Shown here one piece after another: positions 34,612 to 44,479 of a stretch of 64,000 bases of DNA. The stretch is from assembly GCF_024105635.1 (NCBI RefSeq), contig NZ_WYDQ01000001.1:2542001-2606000 (forward strand), read 5' to 3'. The translations under genes and the position numbers were made by a program. The DNA is from Oceanicola sp. 502str15. GTDB lineage: Bacteria > Pseudomonadota > Alphaproteobacteria > Rhodobacterales > Rhodobacteraceae. The notes under the pieces are model-generated. The model was not told where the DNA came from. It made no database searches and was given only the letters and a program-made list of their open reading frames with translations. Each line of letters opens with the position of its first letter. The first letter of the stretch is position 1.

Positions 34612-36201
34612 ATGACAGATGAAAACGGCAGGCGCCGGATTGCAATAATCGGCATGGGGCCGCGCGGCCTTGGCGCGGCGGAGGCGCTGGCCGCACGGGC
34701 CGCGCCCGAGGCGCTGCGCGTGGAAATCTTCGACCCGGTGCGGCCCTGCGGCGCGGGCCCGAACTTTTCGCCGGACGAGAGCGATCTGTGCCTGCTGAAC
34801 CTGCCGGTGCGGGCGGTGGACATTGCGCCCGGTGCGGTGGGGCGGTTTGCCGACTGGCTGGGGGAGACGGATGGGGAGCGGTTTCCGCCGCGCTCCGACC
34901 TCGGGAGGTACTTTGCGGCCCGCTTCGAGGCGCTGGAGGCCGCGCTGGCCCCGGTGATGCATGCGGTGCGGGTGAGCCGGATTGCGCGGGAGGAGGATGG
35001 CTGGTGGCTGGAGGCCGAGGGCCGCCACGGGCCGTTCGACGAGGTGCTGACGACCCAGGGCCAGCCGCAATCGGAGCCGGACCCGCAGCTTGAGCGCTGG
35101 CAGGAGCACGCCCGCGCCCATGGGCTGCCGTTGCAGCCTGCCTACCCCGGGACCGCCCTGCTGAAGGCGGCGGAGGGCTGGGCCGGCAAGGTTGTGGGGG
35201 TGCGCGGACTGGGGCTTTCGACCCTCGATGTGCTGCGGTTGCTGACGCTGGGGCTGGGCGGGCGGTTCGAGGAGGGGGGGTATCTGCCCTCGGGGCGGGA
35301 GCCTGCGAAGATCCTGCCCTTCTCGCTCGACGGGCAGGCCCCGGCGCCCAAGCCTGCCACGGCCAAGGTGGATGCCGGGTTTGACCCGGAGCCCGGCGAA
35401 ACCCGTGCCTTCGTGGCGGCGCTGGCCGAGGCCGTGGCCCTGCCTGCGGCGGCGGCGCTGGAGCGGGTTTGCGCGGCGCTGGTGGCGCCCGGAGTGCGGC
35501 TGACGGGTGCGGGGAAATCGCAAGTCGAGGCCTGGCTGGCGGCAGAGCGCGACAGCCCCGGCAGCCAGGAAACCCGCGAGGCGACCGAGGCGCTGGAAGC
35601 GCATATGGAGATGGCGCGGGGCGGGGCTGCGGATGTGGGCTATGCGCTGGGGCAGGTCTGGCGGAAGTGGCAGAACGAGCTGCGGCAGGGGTTCAACCCG
35701 GCGCGGACGGCCCCCGAGACAGCCGCCGCGCTGCTGCATTTCGATGACGGGTTGAAGCGGTTTTCCTACGGTCCGCCGCTGCGCTCGGCCGAGGAGCTTC
35801 TGGCGCTGATCCGCGCCGGGCTGGTCGACATGCGCGCCGTGGATGACCCCGATATCCGGCTGGTGCCGGAGGGCTGGGTGCTGGACGGTGATGGCGGCGC
35901 GTTGAAGGCCGGGGCGATGGTGGATGCGGTGCTGCCCTCCCCTGCCCTCGCCCCGGTGACGGACCCCGCGCTGGCCCGGCTGCGCGACACGGGCTGGCTG
36001 CACCCGGTGGCCGAGGGGCTCGGCGCCGCAACCTCCCCCAAAGCGCTGGCGCTGCTGGTGGACGGCCGCCCGGCCGATGGCCTGGCGGTGCTGGGGCGGA
36101 TGGCGGCGGGCAGCGTGGTTGCGGTGGATTCGATCCACGACTGCTTTGGCGCGGCGGCAGACCGCTGGGCCGACGGCGTGGTCGCCCGCCTCAAGGGCTA
36201 G
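34612..36201 (+). CDS. FAD/NAD(P)-binding protein (FAD-NAD-binding_9 type)
   Basis: A 529-residue flavoprotein-like protein with an N-terminal dinucleotide motif IAIIGMGPRGLGAAEALA (GxGxxG around residues 13-18), GVRGLGLSTLD in the middle (second Rossmann-like loop is GVRGLGLS) and a C-terminal VDSIHDCFG. The family is widely annotated as FAD/NAD(P)-binding; substrates are unknown. It stands alone between soxR and tRNA-Arg. Confidence 0.8.
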   Translation: MTDENGRRRIAIIGMGPRGLGAAEALAARAAPEALRVEIFDPVRPCGAGPNFSPDESDLCLLNLPVRAVDIAPGAVGRFADWLGETDGERFPPRSDLGRYFAARFEALEAALAPVMHAVRVSRIAREEDGWWLEAEGRHGPFDEVLTTQGQPQSEPDPQLERWQEHARAHGLPLQPAYPGTALLKAAEGWAGKVVGVRGLGLSTLDVLRLLTLGLGGRFEEGGYLPSGREPAKILPFSLDGQAPAPKPATAKVDAGFDPEPGETRAFVAALAEAVALPAAAALERVCAALVAPGVRLTGAGKSQVEAWLAAERDSPGSQETREATEALEAHMEMARGGAADVGYALGQVWRKWQNELRQGFNPARTAPETAAALLHFDDGLKRFSYGPPLRSAEELLALIRAGLVDMRAVDDPDIRLVPEGWVLDGDGGALKAGAMVDAVLPSPALAPVTDPALARLRDTGWLHPVAEGLGAATSPKALALLVDGRPADGLAVLGRMAAGSVVAVDSIHDCFGAAADRWADGVVARLKG

Positions 36202-36203
36202 CC

Positions 36204-36280
36204 TGGCGATCCCAGAAGGACTCGAACCCTCAACCTGCTGATTAGAAGTCAGCTGCTCTATCCAGTTGAGCTATGGGACC
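36204..36280 (-). tRNA. tRNA-Arg (anticodon UCU)
   Basis: A 77-nt cloverleaf on the minus strand from G at 36280 to an encoded CCA at 36206-36204. Acceptor stem GGTCCCA / TGGGATC, D-arm AGCTCAACTGGATAGAGC, anticodon stem GCTGA/TCAGC with loop CTTCTAA (anticodon TCT at 36246-36244), T-loop GGTTCGAGTCC. UCU reads AGA/AGG arginine codons, which are rare in this GC-rich genome. Confidence 0.97.
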
Positions 36281-36366
36281 GCTTGCGCCGTGGTAGCCCG
36301 CAGGCGGGGGCCGGTCAACGCGGGGCGGGCATGGGTGTCATGAAAGTTTCACTTGGGGTCACGCAG

Positions 36367-36388
36367 TATTTCGCATATTCGTGAAATA
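36367..36388 (+). promoter_or_regulatory. Candidate ArsR operator over the arsRC start
   Basis: ATTTC-N10-GAAAT, extended to TATTTC...GAAATA, is an inverted repeat in an AT-rich patch that ends on the A of the arsR-arsC ATG at 36388. Position and AT-richness fit an autoregulatory ArsR site released by arsenite. Confidence 0.6.
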
Positions 36389-37233
36389 TGGAAACAGTGA
36401 TTCCCGACCGCCTGACGACCCTTGGCCACCCCCAGCGGCTGGCCCTGTTCCGGCTGCTTATGCGCCGCTACCCCGACAGCCTGCCAGCCGGGGAGATCGC
36501 GGAGGCGCTGGGGCTGAAGGCCAGCACGCTGAGCGCCTATCTTTCGGCGCTGCACGGCGTGGGCCTTGTCACCCAGCGTCGGGCGGGCACATCGCTGCTC
36601 TATGCGATTGATATGGCAGGCGTACGACAGACCTTCGAATATCTCCTGCTTGACTGCTGCCGGGGCCGCCCGGAGCTGTGCGCGCCCCTCCCCGACCTCC
36701 TCACTGAAGGACCAACTCCGATGACGGACCGCACATACAATGTATTGTTCATCTGCACCGGCAATTCCGCCCGTTCGATCTTTGCCGAGACCTTGCTGCG
36801 CGATGCAGCGGGCGGGCGGTTCAACGTGTTTTCCGCAGGCACCCGCCCGCAATCGGAGCTGAATCCCTTTGCGGTGAAGCTGCTGAAGGAGAAGGGGCAC
36901 GATGTTTCGGCCCTGCGGGCGAAGAACGTGGACGAGTTCACCGGGCCGGATGCCCCTGCGCTCGATTTCGTTTTTACCGTCTGCAACCAGGCCGCCAACG
37001 AGGAATGCCCTGCGTGGGAGGGCCAGCCGATATCCGGCCATTGGGGCATGGAAGACCCGGTGAAGGCAGAGGGCACCGAGGCCGAGAAAGCACTGGCGTT
37101 TCAGCAGGCCTATGGCGCGCTGAAGCACCGGATCACCGCCTTCACCGCCCTGCCGCTGGCCACGCTCGACCGGATCGCGCTGCAATCGGCTGTCGACGAG
37201 ATCGGCCGCGAGAAGGAGGACCACGCCGGATGA
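36388..37233 (+). CDS. ArsR regulator fused to LMW-phosphatase-type arsenate reductase
   Basis: A 281-residue fusion. Residues 1-105 are an ArsR winged helix ([23 protein letters not shown]) ending with Cys90, Cys91 and Cys98 ([10 protein letters not shown]), a plausible As(III) site. Residues 112-281 are an arsenate reductase of the low-molecular-weight phosphatase fold with P-loop CTGNSARS (Cys123). One protein thus senses arsenite and reduces arsenate. An internal ATG at 36721 with GAAGGA nine bases upstream could also yield the reductase alone. It heads a four-gene arsenic operon; the next ATG overlaps its stop by 4 nt. Confidence 0.92.
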   Translation: METVIPDRLTTLGHPQRLALFRLLMRRYPDSLPAGEIAEALGLKASTLSAYLSALHGVGLVTQRRAGTSLLYAIDMAGVRQTFEYLLLDCCRGRPELCAPLPDLLTEGPTPMTDRTYNVLFICTGNSARSIFAETLLRDAAGGRFNVFSAGTRPQSELNPFAVKLLKEKGHDVSALRAKNVDEFTGPDAPALDFVFTVCNQAANEECPAWEGQPISGHWGMEDPVKAEGTEAEKALAFQQAYGALKHRITAFTALPLATLDRIALQSAVDEIGREKEDHAG

Positions 37234-38228
37234 CCACCTACGCTTTGAATGGCCTTGGACGGATGGGGAAACTGGCGCTCAAGCCGCTGCTGGAGAAGGG
37301 CGCGAAGATTGCCTGGATCAACGACGCGGTCGGCGATGCGGAGATGCACGCGCATCTGCTGGAGTTCGACACGGTGCACGGGCGCTGGGATGCGGAATTT
37401 GCGAGCGACGGCGAGAGCGTGACCATCGACGGGGTGCGCCTGCCCTTCATCGGCACCCGCGACCTTGGCGAACTGCCGCTTGAGGGCGTCGACGTGGTGA
37501 TCGACTGCACCGGGGTCTTCAAGAGCGAGGCCAAGCTGGCGCCCTACTTTGCCGCCGGGGTCAAGAAGATAGTGGTGTCGGCCCCGGTGAAGGACGGGCC
37601 GACGGCGAACATCGTGATTGGCGTCAATGACGCGAGCTACGACGCGGCGGCGCATCACATCGTCACCGCCGCCTCCTGCACCACCAATTGCCTTGCCCCG
37701 GTGGTGAAGGTGATTCACGAGGGCCTCGGGATCAAACACGGCTCGATCACCACGATCCATGACGTGACCAACACGCAAACCATCGTGGACCGCCCTGCCA
37801 AGGACTTGCGCCGTGCCCGTTCGGCGCTGAACTCGCTGATCCCGACGACCACCGGCAGCGCCACGGCGATCACGCTGATCTACCCCGAGCTGACGGGCAG
37901 GCTGAACGGCCATGCGGTGCGGGTGCCCCTGCTGAACGCCTCGCTGACGGATTGCGTTTTCGAGGTGGAGCGCGAGACCACGGTGGAGGAGGTGAACGCG
38001 TTGTTTGCCAAGGCCGCCGAGGGCGAGCTGAAGGGCATTCTGGGCTATGAGACCCGGCCGCTGGTTTCGGCCGATTACACCAATGACCCCCGCTCCAGCA
38101 TTGTCGATGCGCCCTCCACGATGGTGGTGAACGGCACGCAGGTGAAGATTTATGCGTGGTATGACAACGAGATGGGATATGCGCACCGGCTGGTGGACGT
38201 GGCCCTGATGGTGGGAGCCGCCTTGTGA
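37230..38228 (+). CDS. ArsJ-associated glyceraldehyde-3-phosphate dehydrogenase
   Basis: A 332-residue GAPDH starting [19 protein letters not shown], with catalytic Cys in [15 protein letters not shown] and the terminal [14 protein letters not shown]. Placed between arsRC and arsJ with 4-nt overlaps both sides, it fits the described ArsJ-linked enzymes that use arsenate instead of phosphate to make 1-arseno-3-phosphoglycerate, which ArsJ exports. I chose the ATG at 37230 (ATGA overlap); a longer in-frame reading is spurious. Confidence 0.94.
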   Translation: MTTYALNGLGRMGKLALKPLLEKGAKIAWINDAVGDAEMHAHLLEFDTVHGRWDAEFASDGESVTIDGVRLPFIGTRDLGELPLEGVDVVIDCTGVFKSEAKLAPYFAAGVKKIVVSAPVKDGPTANIVIGVNDASYDAAAHHIVTAASCTTNCLAPVVKVIHEGLGIKHGSITTIHDVTNTQTIVDRPAKDLRRARSALNSLIPTTTGSATAITLIYPELTGRLNGHAVRVPLLNASLTDCVFEVERETTVEEVNALFAKAAEGELKGILGYETRPLVSADYTNDPRSSIVDAPSTMVVNGTQVKIYAWYDNEMGYAHRLVDVALMVGAAL

Positions 38229-39481
38229 GCAGACCCGAGGGGCTTTCGGCCTATATCGCCGTCACGGCGGCCTATTGGGCCTTCATGCTGACCGACGGGG
38301 CGTTGCGGATGCTGGTGCTGCTGCACTTTCACACGCTGGGCTTTTCGCCGGTGCAGTTGGCCTATCTGTTCGTGCTCTACGAGATCGCCGGGATGGTGAC
38401 GAACCTTTCCGCCGGGTGGATCGCCGCGCGCTTCGGGCTGGTGGCGACGCTCTATGCGGGCCTCGGCTTGCAGGTGGTGGCGCTGCTGGCGCTGACGCTG
38501 CTGGACCCGGGTTGGGCGGTGGGGGCCTCGGTCGCCTTCGTGATGTGCGTGCAGGGGGCGAGCGGGGTGGCGAAGGACCTGGCGAAGATGTCTTCGAAGT
38601 CTGCGGTGAAGCTGCTGGCGCCTTCGGAGAAGGGCGGGTTGTTTCGCTGGGTGGCAGTGCTGACCGGCTCGAAGAACGCGGTGAAGGGTGTTGGCTTCTT
38701 GCTCGGCGCGGCGCTGCTTGCGCTGGTCGGCTTTACCGGCGCGGTGCTGGCGATGGCCCTGGTGCTGGCGGTGATCCTGGCGGCGATCGTGGTGCTGATG
38801 CCCTCCGGCCTGCCCACGGGGCGCAAGGGGGCGAAATTTTCGGAGGTCTTCTCGAAATCGGCCAATGTGAACTGGCTGTCCGCCGCGCGCGTGTTCCTGT
38901 TCGGGGCGCGGGACGTGTGGTTTGTGGTGGGCATTCCGATCTATTTCTACGCGGTGCTTTCGGACGGGACGGAAGAGGGCAACCGGGCGGCGTTTTTCAT
39001 GATCGGGACGTTCATGGCGGTTTGGGTGATCCTCTACGGGGCGGTGCAGGCCGCGGCGCCGAAGCTGCTGCGCGCGGCCTCGCGCGATGAGGGCGAGCTG
39101 GTGCGGGCGGCGCGAAGCTGGGCCGGGGCGCTGTTCGTGGTGCCTGCTGCGCTCACAGCCGCCGTGATGGCCGCGCCAGAGCCGCAGCCCTGGCTGACGG
39201 CGACGCTGGTGGCGGGGCTGCTGGCCTTTGGCGCGCTCTTCGCGGTGAACTCCTCGCTCCACAGCTACCTGATCCTCGCTTTCACCAAGTCGGAGCGGGT
39301 GACGATGGATGTGGGCTTCTACTACATGGCCAACGCGGGCGGGCGGCTGCTGGGCACCGTGCTGTCGGGGCTCACCTACCAGATCGGCGGTCTGGCCCTT
39401 GTGCTGGGCACGGCGGCAGTGATGGTGGCGCTTGCGGCGCTGCTCTCTGGTCGGCTCGAGGCGGAGGCCGTGGCTGCATGA
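38225..39481 (+). CDS. arsJ: Organoarsenical efflux MFS transporter ArsJ
   Basis: A 418-residue, roughly 12-helix major facilitator protein. The [21 protein letters not shown] loop region (seen as two adjoining motifs) and [18 protein letters not shown] match ArsJ, the exporter of 1-arseno-3-phosphoglycerate, and the GAPDH neighbour supports this. The start is a GTG in GTGA overlapping the GAPDH stop; the end overlaps acr3 (ATGA). Confidence 0.94.
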   Translation: MSRPEGLSAYIAVTAAYWAFMLTDGALRMLVLLHFHTLGFSPVQLAYLFVLYEIAGMVTNLSAGWIAARFGLVATLYAGLGLQVVALLALTLLDPGWAVGASVAFVMCVQGASGVAKDLAKMSSKSAVKLLAPSEKGGLFRWVAVLTGSKNAVKGVGFLLGAALLALVGFTGAVLAMALVLAVILAAIVVLMPSGLPTGRKGAKFSEVFSKSANVNWLSAARVFLFGARDVWFVVGIPIYFYAVLSDGTEEGNRAAFFMIGTFMAVWVILYGAVQAAAPKLLRAASRDEGELVRAARSWAGALFVVPAALTAAVMAAPEPQPWLTATLVAGLLAFGALFAVNSSLHSYLILAFTKSERVTMDVGFYYMANAGGRLLGTVLSGLTYQIGGLALVLGTAAVMVALAALLSGRLEAEAVAA

Positions 39482-40491
39482 ACGTGTTCGAGCGATACCT
39501 GACCCTCTGGGTGGCGCTGGCCATGCTGGGCGGCATCCTGATCGGTGCGGCGCTGCCTGCGCTGGTGAGCCTCGTGGCGGCGGCGGAGGTGGCGCGGGTC
39601 AACCTCGTGGTGGCGGTGCTGATCTGGGCGATGGTCTATCCGATGATGGTGGGCGTGGACCCGGCGGCGCTGAAGTCGGCGGTGAAGCAGCCCAAGGGGC
39701 TGGCGATCACGCTGGTGGTGAACTGGCTGATCAAACCGTTCAGCATGGCGCTGCTGGCGGTGCTGTTCTTCGAACATGTCTTCGCGCCATGGATCGCGCC
39801 CGAGGACGCCACGCAATACACCGCCGGGCTGATCCTGCTGGGGGCGGCGCCCTGCACGGCGATGGTGTTTGTCTGGTCGCAGCTCACCAAGGGCGACGAG
39901 AATTACACGCTGTTGCAGGTGAGCGTGAACGACGTGGTGATGGTCTTTGCCTTCGCGCCCATCGTCGCCTTCCTGCTCGGCGTGACCGACATCGAGGTGC
40001 CATGGGAGACGCTGCTGCTTTCGGTGCTGCTTTTCGTGCTGCTGCCGCTGGTGGCCGGGGTGCTGACCCGCAAGCGGCTCGCCACGGCGGAGCGGATTGC
40101 GGGGTTTCAGAGCCGGGTGAAGCCGTGGAGCGTGATCGGGCTGATTGCGACGGTGGCGATCCTGTTTGCCCTACAAGGCTCCACCATCCTTGACCGCCCG
40201 CAGGTGATTGCGCTCATCGCGGTGCCGATCATCCTGCAAAGTTACGGGATCTTCGCGCTGGCCTATGCCGCCGCCTTTGCCCTGAAGGTGCCGCACCGGA
40301 TTGCGGCACCCTGCGCGCTCATCGGCACCTCGAACTTTTTCGAGCTCGCGGTGGCGGTGGCGATCTCGCTCTTCGGACTCAACTCGGGCGCGGCGCTGGC
40401 GACGGTTGTGGGCGTGCTGGTGGAGGTGCCGGTGATGCTCTCGCTGGTCAGCTTCGCCAACCGCACGCGCGAGCGTTTCGGCTCAGTGTGA
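39478..40491 (+). CDS. acr3: ACR3-type arsenite efflux permease
   Basis: A 337-residue, ten-helix bile-acid/arsenite transporter-fold protein. The conserved Cys is in [15 protein letters not shown] on helix 4, and [19 protein letters not shown] is typical of ACR3. It exports the arsenite made by the ArsC domain of the first gene. Its 3' end overlaps the end of the convergent NDUFS4-like gene by 9 bp. Confidence 0.95.
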   Translation: MNVFERYLTLWVALAMLGGILIGAALPALVSLVAAAEVARVNLVVAVLIWAMVYPMMVGVDPAALKSAVKQPKGLAITLVVNWLIKPFSMALLAVLFFEHVFAPWIAPEDATQYTAGLILLGAAPCTAMVFVWSQLTKGDENYTLLQVSVNDVVMVFAFAPIVAFLLGVTDIEVPWETLLLSVLLFVLLPLVAGVLTRKRLATAERIAGFQSRVKPWSVIGLIATVAILFALQGSTILDRPQVIALIAVPIILQSYGIFALAYAAAFALKVPHRIAAPCALIGTSNFFELAVAVAISLFGLNSGAALATVVGVLVEVPVMLSLVSFANRTRERFGSV

Positions 40492-40794
40492 CCAGGGCTC
40501 GCGGCGGGCGGTGGCGAAGTTTTCGCCGTAGCCGCCGGGGCGGATGTTGACCTTGCGCTTCTGCGGCTCGGTCACGACGGCCTCGATGCCATGCTCCTTG
40601 GCATAGTCGAGCGCCTCCTCGCGGGTCGAAAACCGCAGCCGCACCTGCGCCTGGGTATCGCCCGACCCGGTCCAGCCCATCAGCGGATCCAGCTCGCGGC
40701 TCTCGGCGGGGGCATAATCGAGCACCCAGCCGTGGGTTTTGGCAGTGCCGGACTGCATGGCCGTTTTGGCGGGCTGATAGATGCGGGCGCGCAT
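40483..40794 (-). CDS. NADH dehydrogenase accessory subunit, NDUFS4-like (ETC complex I)
   Basis: A 103-residue protein of the ETC complex I family (18-kDa subunit NDUFS4 in mitochondria), present as a supernumerary subunit in alphaproteobacterial complex I. The pattern [20 protein letters not shown] near the start, [18 protein letters not shown] and [15 protein letters not shown] is characteristic. I chose the ATG at 40794 for the family N-terminus. It lies far from any nuo operon in this window. Confidence 0.93.
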   Translation of the reverse strand: MRARIYQPAKTAMQSGTAKTHGWVLDYAPAESRELDPLMGWTGSGDTQAQVRLRFSTREEALDYAKEHGIEAVVTEPQKRKVNIRPGGYGENFATARREPWSH

Positions 40795-40964
40795 GGGCGG
40801 ATCTCCTGGCTGATGCGGTTGATATATGGGCGAAAGTGGCCTGTCGGTGCAAGACCAAAGCCATGAAAAGGCCCGCGACCGGAAGTCCGCGGCACGCCGG
40901 GGCGGCGCGGGGCGCGGGCAGAAACGGACGGCATGGCCGCCGGTGGAGCCGCTGCCCTGACAGT

Positions 40965-40988
40965 CTCCTGACACAAGCTTGTCAGGAG
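40965..40988. promoter_or_regulatory. 9-bp inverted repeat upstream of uvrB
   Basis: CTCCTGACA / TGTCAGGAG with a 6-nt centre, a perfect hairpin or dyad, 57 bp before the uvrB start. There is no T-run, and it does not match the alphaproteobacterial SOS box. It may be an operator or a 5'-UTR hairpin. Confidence 0.4.
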
Positions 40989-41044
40989 CGGGCCTTGAAC
41001 CTTTGGAGAAAGCCCGCATCTTGAGGGCAAAGGAGCGCCGCCCC

Positions 41045-43252
41045 ATGCCCTATGCCCATAACGACGGCTCGGAGAGCCAGCCGCCTGTTCTGCACTCGCC
41101 TGCCCCCGACGTGAAAACCCGGGAGAAGCTGGAGGGCGGGCAGCCCTTTGTGATGCATACCGAATTTTCGGCCGCCGGCGACCAGCCGGTGGCGATTGCG
41201 GAGCTGTCGCAGGGGGTGAGGAACGGCGACAGGGACCAGGTGCTGCTGGGGGCGACCGGCACGGGCAAGACCTTCACCATGGCCAAGGTGATCGAGGAAA
41301 CCCAGCGCCCGGCGATCATCCTCGCCCCGAACAAGACGCTGGCGGCCCAGCTCTACGGCGAGTTCAAGGGGTTCTTCCCGGACAACGCGGTGGAGTATTT
41401 CGTAAGCTTCTACGACTACTACCAGCCCGAGGCCTATGTGCCGCGCAGCGACACCTACATTGAGAAGGAAAGCCAGATCAACGACCAGATCGACCGGATG
41501 CGCCACTCGGCCACCCGGGCGCTGCTGGAGCGGGATGACGTGATCATCGTGGCCTCGGTGAGCTGCATCTACGGCATCGGTTCGGTCGAGACCTATGGCG
41601 CGATGACGCAGGATCTGCACGTTGGCAAGGAGTACGACCAGCGCAAGGTGATCGCCGATCTGATCGCCCAGCAATACAAGCGCAACGACCAGGCGTTTCA
41701 GCGCGGCACCTTCCGGGTGCGCGGCGATGCGCTCGAGATCTGGCCGGCCCACCTTGAAGACCGGGCCTGGCGGCTCTCGTTCTTCGGCGAGGAGCTTGAG
41801 GCGATGGTGGAGTTCGATCCGCTGACCGGCGAGAAGGCGGCGGCGATGGAACGGGTGCGGATCTATGCCAACTCGCACTACGTGACGCCCAAGCCGACGA
41901 TGACCCAGGCGATCAACTCCATCAAGAAGGAGCTGCGGGTGCGGCTCGACCAGCTCGTGGGCGAAGGCAAGCTGCTGGAGGCGCAGCGGCTGGAGCAGCG
42001 CACCAACTTCGACGTGGAAATGCTGGAAGCCACCGGCGTCTGCAACGGGATCGAGAACTATTCGCGCTACCTGACGGGGCGCAACCCGGGCGAGCCGCCG
42101 CCCACGCTCTTTGAGTTCATTCCGGACCATGCGCTTGTTTTCGCGGATGAATCCCACGTGTCCGTGCCCCAGATCGGCGGCATGTACCGGGGTGACTACC
42201 GGCGCAAGTTCACGCTGGCGGAGCATGGCTTCCGGCTGCCGAGCTGCATGGACAACCGGCCTCTGAAGTTCGAGGAATGGGACGCGATGCGCCCGCAGTC
42301 GGTGTTTGTCAGCGCCACCCCGGCGGCCTGGGAAATCGAGCAGTCGGGCGGGGTCTTCGTGGAGCAGGTGATCCGCCCCACGGGCCTGCTCGACCCGGTG
42401 ATCGAGATCCGCCCGGTGGAGACGCAGGTGGACGACGTGATGGACGAGATCCGCCAGGTTTCGGCCAAGGGCTACCGGACGCTGGTGACGGTGCTGACCA
42501 AGCGGATGGCCGAAGACCTCACCGAGTACCTGCACGAGCAGGGGATCAAGGTGCGCTACATGCACAGTGACATCGACACGCTGGAACGCATCGAGATCCT
42601 GCGCGACCTGCGGCTCGGCGCCTTCGATGTGCTCATCGGGATCAACCTGCTGCGCGAGGGCCTCGACATTCCGGAGTGCGGGCTGGTGGCCATTCTGGAC
42701 GCGGACAAGGAGGGCTTTCTGCGCTCCGAGACCTCGCTGATCCAGACGGTGGGCCGGGCGGCGCGGAACGTGGACGGGCGGGTGATCATGTATGCCGACC
42801 GGATCACCGGCTCGATGGAGCGCGCGATGCGCGAGACCGACCGGCGCCGGGCCAAGCAGATGGCCTACAACGAGGAGCACGGGATCACCCCCGCGACGGT
42901 GAAGAAGAACGTCGATGACGTGCTGGCCGGGCTCTACAAGGGCGACGTGGACATGAACCGGGTGACGGCGAAGCTCGACACCCAGACCGGGCCGAACCTG
43001 CAGGCGCACCTCGAGGGGCTGCGCGACAAGATGCGCAAGGCCGCCGAGAACCTGGAGTTCGAAGAGGCCGCACGGCTGCGCGACGAGGTGAAGCGGCTGG
43101 AAGCGGTGGACCTCGTGGTGTCGAACGACCCGCTGGCGCGGCAGTCGGCGGTGGATGCGGCCGTGGAGGCCGACAAGAAGGCCTCGGGCCGGAGCACGGC
43201 GGGGCGGCCGGGGCAGCGCGGGGGGAACGTCAAGCGGAGGAAATCGCGGTGA
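41045..43252 (+). CDS. uvrB: UvrABC excision nuclease subunit B
   Basis: Damage-verifying helicase of nucleotide excision repair. The 735-residue protein has Walker A GATGTGKT (69-76), the beta-hairpin [15 protein letters not shown]-type [14 protein letters not shown], helicase motifs to QTVGRAARN, and a C-terminal UVR domain [14 protein letters not shown] chose the ATG at 41045; the longer in-frame reading crosses a hairpin. RBS AAAGGAG. A small gene starts in its stop codon (GTGA). Confidence 0.97.
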   Translation: MPYAHNDGSESQPPVLHSPAPDVKTREKLEGGQPFVMHTEFSAAGDQPVAIAELSQGVRNGDRDQVLLGATGTGKTFTMAKVIEETQRPAIILAPNKTLAAQLYGEFKGFFPDNAVEYFVSFYDYYQPEAYVPRSDTYIEKESQINDQIDRMRHSATRALLERDDVIIVASVSCIYGIGSVETYGAMTQDLHVGKEYDQRKVIADLIAQQYKRNDQAFQRGTFRVRGDALEIWPAHLEDRAWRLSFFGEELEAMVEFDPLTGEKAAAMERVRIYANSHYVTPKPTMTQAINSIKKELRVRLDQLVGEGKLLEAQRLEQRTNFDVEMLEATGVCNGIENYSRYLTGRNPGEPPPTLFEFIPDHALVFADESHVSVPQIGGMYRGDYRRKFTLAEHGFRLPSCMDNRPLKFEEWDAMRPQSVFVSATPAAWEIEQSGGVFVEQVIRPTGLLDPVIEIRPVETQVDDVMDEIRQVSAKGYRTLVTVLTKRMAEDLTEYLHEQGIKVRYMHSDIDTLERIEILRDLRLGAFDVLIGINLLREGLDIPECGLVAILDADKEGFLRSETSLIQTVGRAARNVDGRVIMYADRITGSMERAMRETDRRRAKQMAYNEEHGITPATVKKNVDDVLAGLYKGDVDMNRVTAKLDTQTGPNLQAHLEGLRDKMRKAAENLEFEEAARLRDEVKRLEAVDLVVSNDPLARQSAVDAAVEADKKASGRSTAGRPGQRGGNVKRRKSR

Positions 43253-43584
43253 AATACGCTCTCGGAATCATTCTGGCGTGGGCCGCCCTGCCCGCGCAGG
43301 CTGACACGGTTGGCATGTGCGTGCTGGCGGGCACGGCGGAGGAAGCCTGCACCTGCGCCGCCGAGGGGCTGGCGGGTGAAGTCAGCGCCGAGGACTTCGC
43401 GCATTACGATGCCATCGCGGCGGAGTTCGTAAAGCGGCGCAAGGAAGGCCTGAGCTGGGTCGAGGCCTGGGATGCGGGGGTTGCGAAGGTGGCCGAAGAG
43501 GCCGGGATGCGGCCAAACGCGTTGCAGCAGCAGATGAACCCCGTGGGGAGCGCGCACCGGGAGGTGATGCTGGGCTGCATGTAG
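43249..43584 (+). CDS. Small exported protein, function unknown
   Basis: A 111-residue protein with signal peptide ([18 protein letters not shown], cleavage near residue 18) and four cysteines (VGMCVLA, ACTCAAE, and a terminal GCM), suggesting disulfides. The middle is helical and acidic/basic ([14 protein letters not shown]). The GTG start overlaps uvrB by 4 nt. I do not recognise the family. The TAG stop lies in a GTAGGG sequence followed by a degenerate REP-like palindrome. Confidence 0.75.
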   Translation: MKYALGIILAWAALPAQADTVGMCVLAGTAEEACTCAAEGLAGEVSAEDFAHYDAIAAEFVKRRKEGLSWVEAWDAGVAKVAEEAGMRPNALQQQMNPVGSAHREVMLGCM

Positions 43585-43603
43585 GGCGTGGGGCTGCGTG
43601 GCG

Positions 43604-43626
43604 GGTGGGTTGCCCCCACCCGACCT
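43604..43626 (+). repeat. Degenerate REP-like palindrome
   Basis: GTGGGTTGCCCCCACCCGAC resembles REP variant B (stem GTGGG/CCCAC) with a changed tail, between convergent genes. Possibly an eroded copy. Confidence 0.35.
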
Positions 43627-43635
43627 TGCGGCGCA

Positions 43636-43944
43636 TCAGAAATCGAAGATATCGCCCAGCATCGCGCCCATGCCCTTTTTCTTGCGCTTGCCGTGATACT
43701 TGCCGTCACGGTCGCTGCCGTAGCGGCGGTAATCGTAATCGTCATCACCGTCCCAGTCGCGGTCCCGGCGCTCGTCGCGGCGGGGCTCTTCGCGGCGGGG
43801 GGCGGCTTCGGCGGCGCTGCGCTCGATGATCTTGTCGAGCTCGCCCCGGTCGAGCCAGACACCCCGGCAGGTGGGGCAGAAATCTATCTCGATGCCGGAG
43901 CGGTCGGCCATGGAGAGGGGCGTGATGCAGTGCGGGCAGTTCAT
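43636..43944 (-). CDS. zf-TFIIB-type zinc-ribbon protein
   Basis: A 102-residue protein starting MNCPHCITPL with a second pair in FCPTCRGVWLDRGELD, the zf-TFIIB zinc ribbon found in many uncharacterised bacterial proteins. The middle is a charged RREEPRRDERRD stretch, and the C-terminus a hydrophobic GMGAMLGDIFDF. Function unknown. Confidence 0.85.
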   Translation of the reverse strand: MNCPHCITPLSMADRSGIEIDFCPTCRGVWLDRGELDKIIERSAAEAAPRREEPRRDERRDRDWDGDDDYDYRRYGSDRDGKYHGKRKKKGMGAMLGDIFDF

Positions 43945-44034
43945 TGAATTATCCTTGTAGCGCGATGCGTTACAGGGACAGGTAGGCAGCGCCCGCGCGA
44001 TCTTGAAGAGGCGTGGCGAGAGGTCGCGGGGCGA

Positions 44035-44355
44035 TCAGGGGAAAACCGCCGCCACCTCCATCATCACCGGCTCGAAGCTCTTTACCTCGGCGTGGATCGC
44101 GCGGTTGCGCTTGCGCATTTCGGACGTGCGCAGCATGGCCTGAAAGTCCTCGCGCCGCGTCCATTGGCTGTAGTTGGCGATGCGGGTCTGGGCATCGTTC
44201 ACGTGCAGCGCAGCGGCGATGAAACCGGGCTGCCGGCTGATCACGTTTGCATAGGCGTCGCGCAGCTTGTCGAGCACGTCCTCGCAGGTGCCGGGCGTGA
44301 CCTCGAAGGTGGTCAGCACGGTCTGGCGGCTTGTATCGGTGGTGATGGTTGGCAT
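44035..44355 (-). CDS. Antibiotic biosynthesis monooxygenase (ABM) domain protein
   Basis: A 106-residue dimeric alpha-beta barrel protein. VLTTFEVTPGTCEDVLDKL and the QPGFIAAALHVNDAQTRIANY region fit the ABM fold used in quinol or polyketide monooxygenases and as small stress proteins. I chose the ATG at 44355 with GGGAGGAGGAG just upstream. Function not predicted. Confidence 0.8.
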   Translation of the reverse strand: MPTITTDTSRQTVLTTFEVTPGTCEDVLDKLRDAYANVISRQPGFIAAALHVNDAQTRIANYSQWTRREDFQAMLRTSEMRKRNRAIHAEVKSFEPVMMEVAAVFP

Positions 44356-44401
44356 GGGGGCTCCTCCTCCCTGGCTATGGTGCAGCCTACCGCAAGCGGG
44401 T

Positions 44402-44423
44402 GGCGGGACAAGTCCCGCCCTAC
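44402..44423 (+). repeat. REP palindrome, variant A, copy 2
   Basis: Identical 22-nt element (GGCGGGACAAGTCCCGCC plus CTAC) in the divergent gap between the ABM gene and the flavin-binding protein gene. Confidence 0.85.
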
Positions 44424-44479
44424 CGGCGGCTCCGGCGGGAGGGTAGGATTGCGGCGTAGCCCAGCAGGAAAGCGCAGCG

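Noticed and set aside
40997..41011. GAAC-N7-GAAA upstream of uvrB as an alphaproteobacterial SOS box
   Set aside because: One base off the GAAC-N7-GAAC (GTTC-N7-GTTC) consensus and placed 34 bp before the start; a single near-match in a GC-rich region is not enough to call a LexA site.
40982..43009. 675-codon open frame antisense to uvrB
   Set aside because: Same codon-shadow effect; UvrB motifs on the plus strand are unambiguous.
44356..44372. CTCCTCCTCCC as a CCUCCUCCC-motif small RNA
   Set aside because: On the minus strand this is GGGAGGAGGAG just before the ATG of the ABM-domain gene, that is, its ribosome-binding site; no sRNA hairpins flank it.
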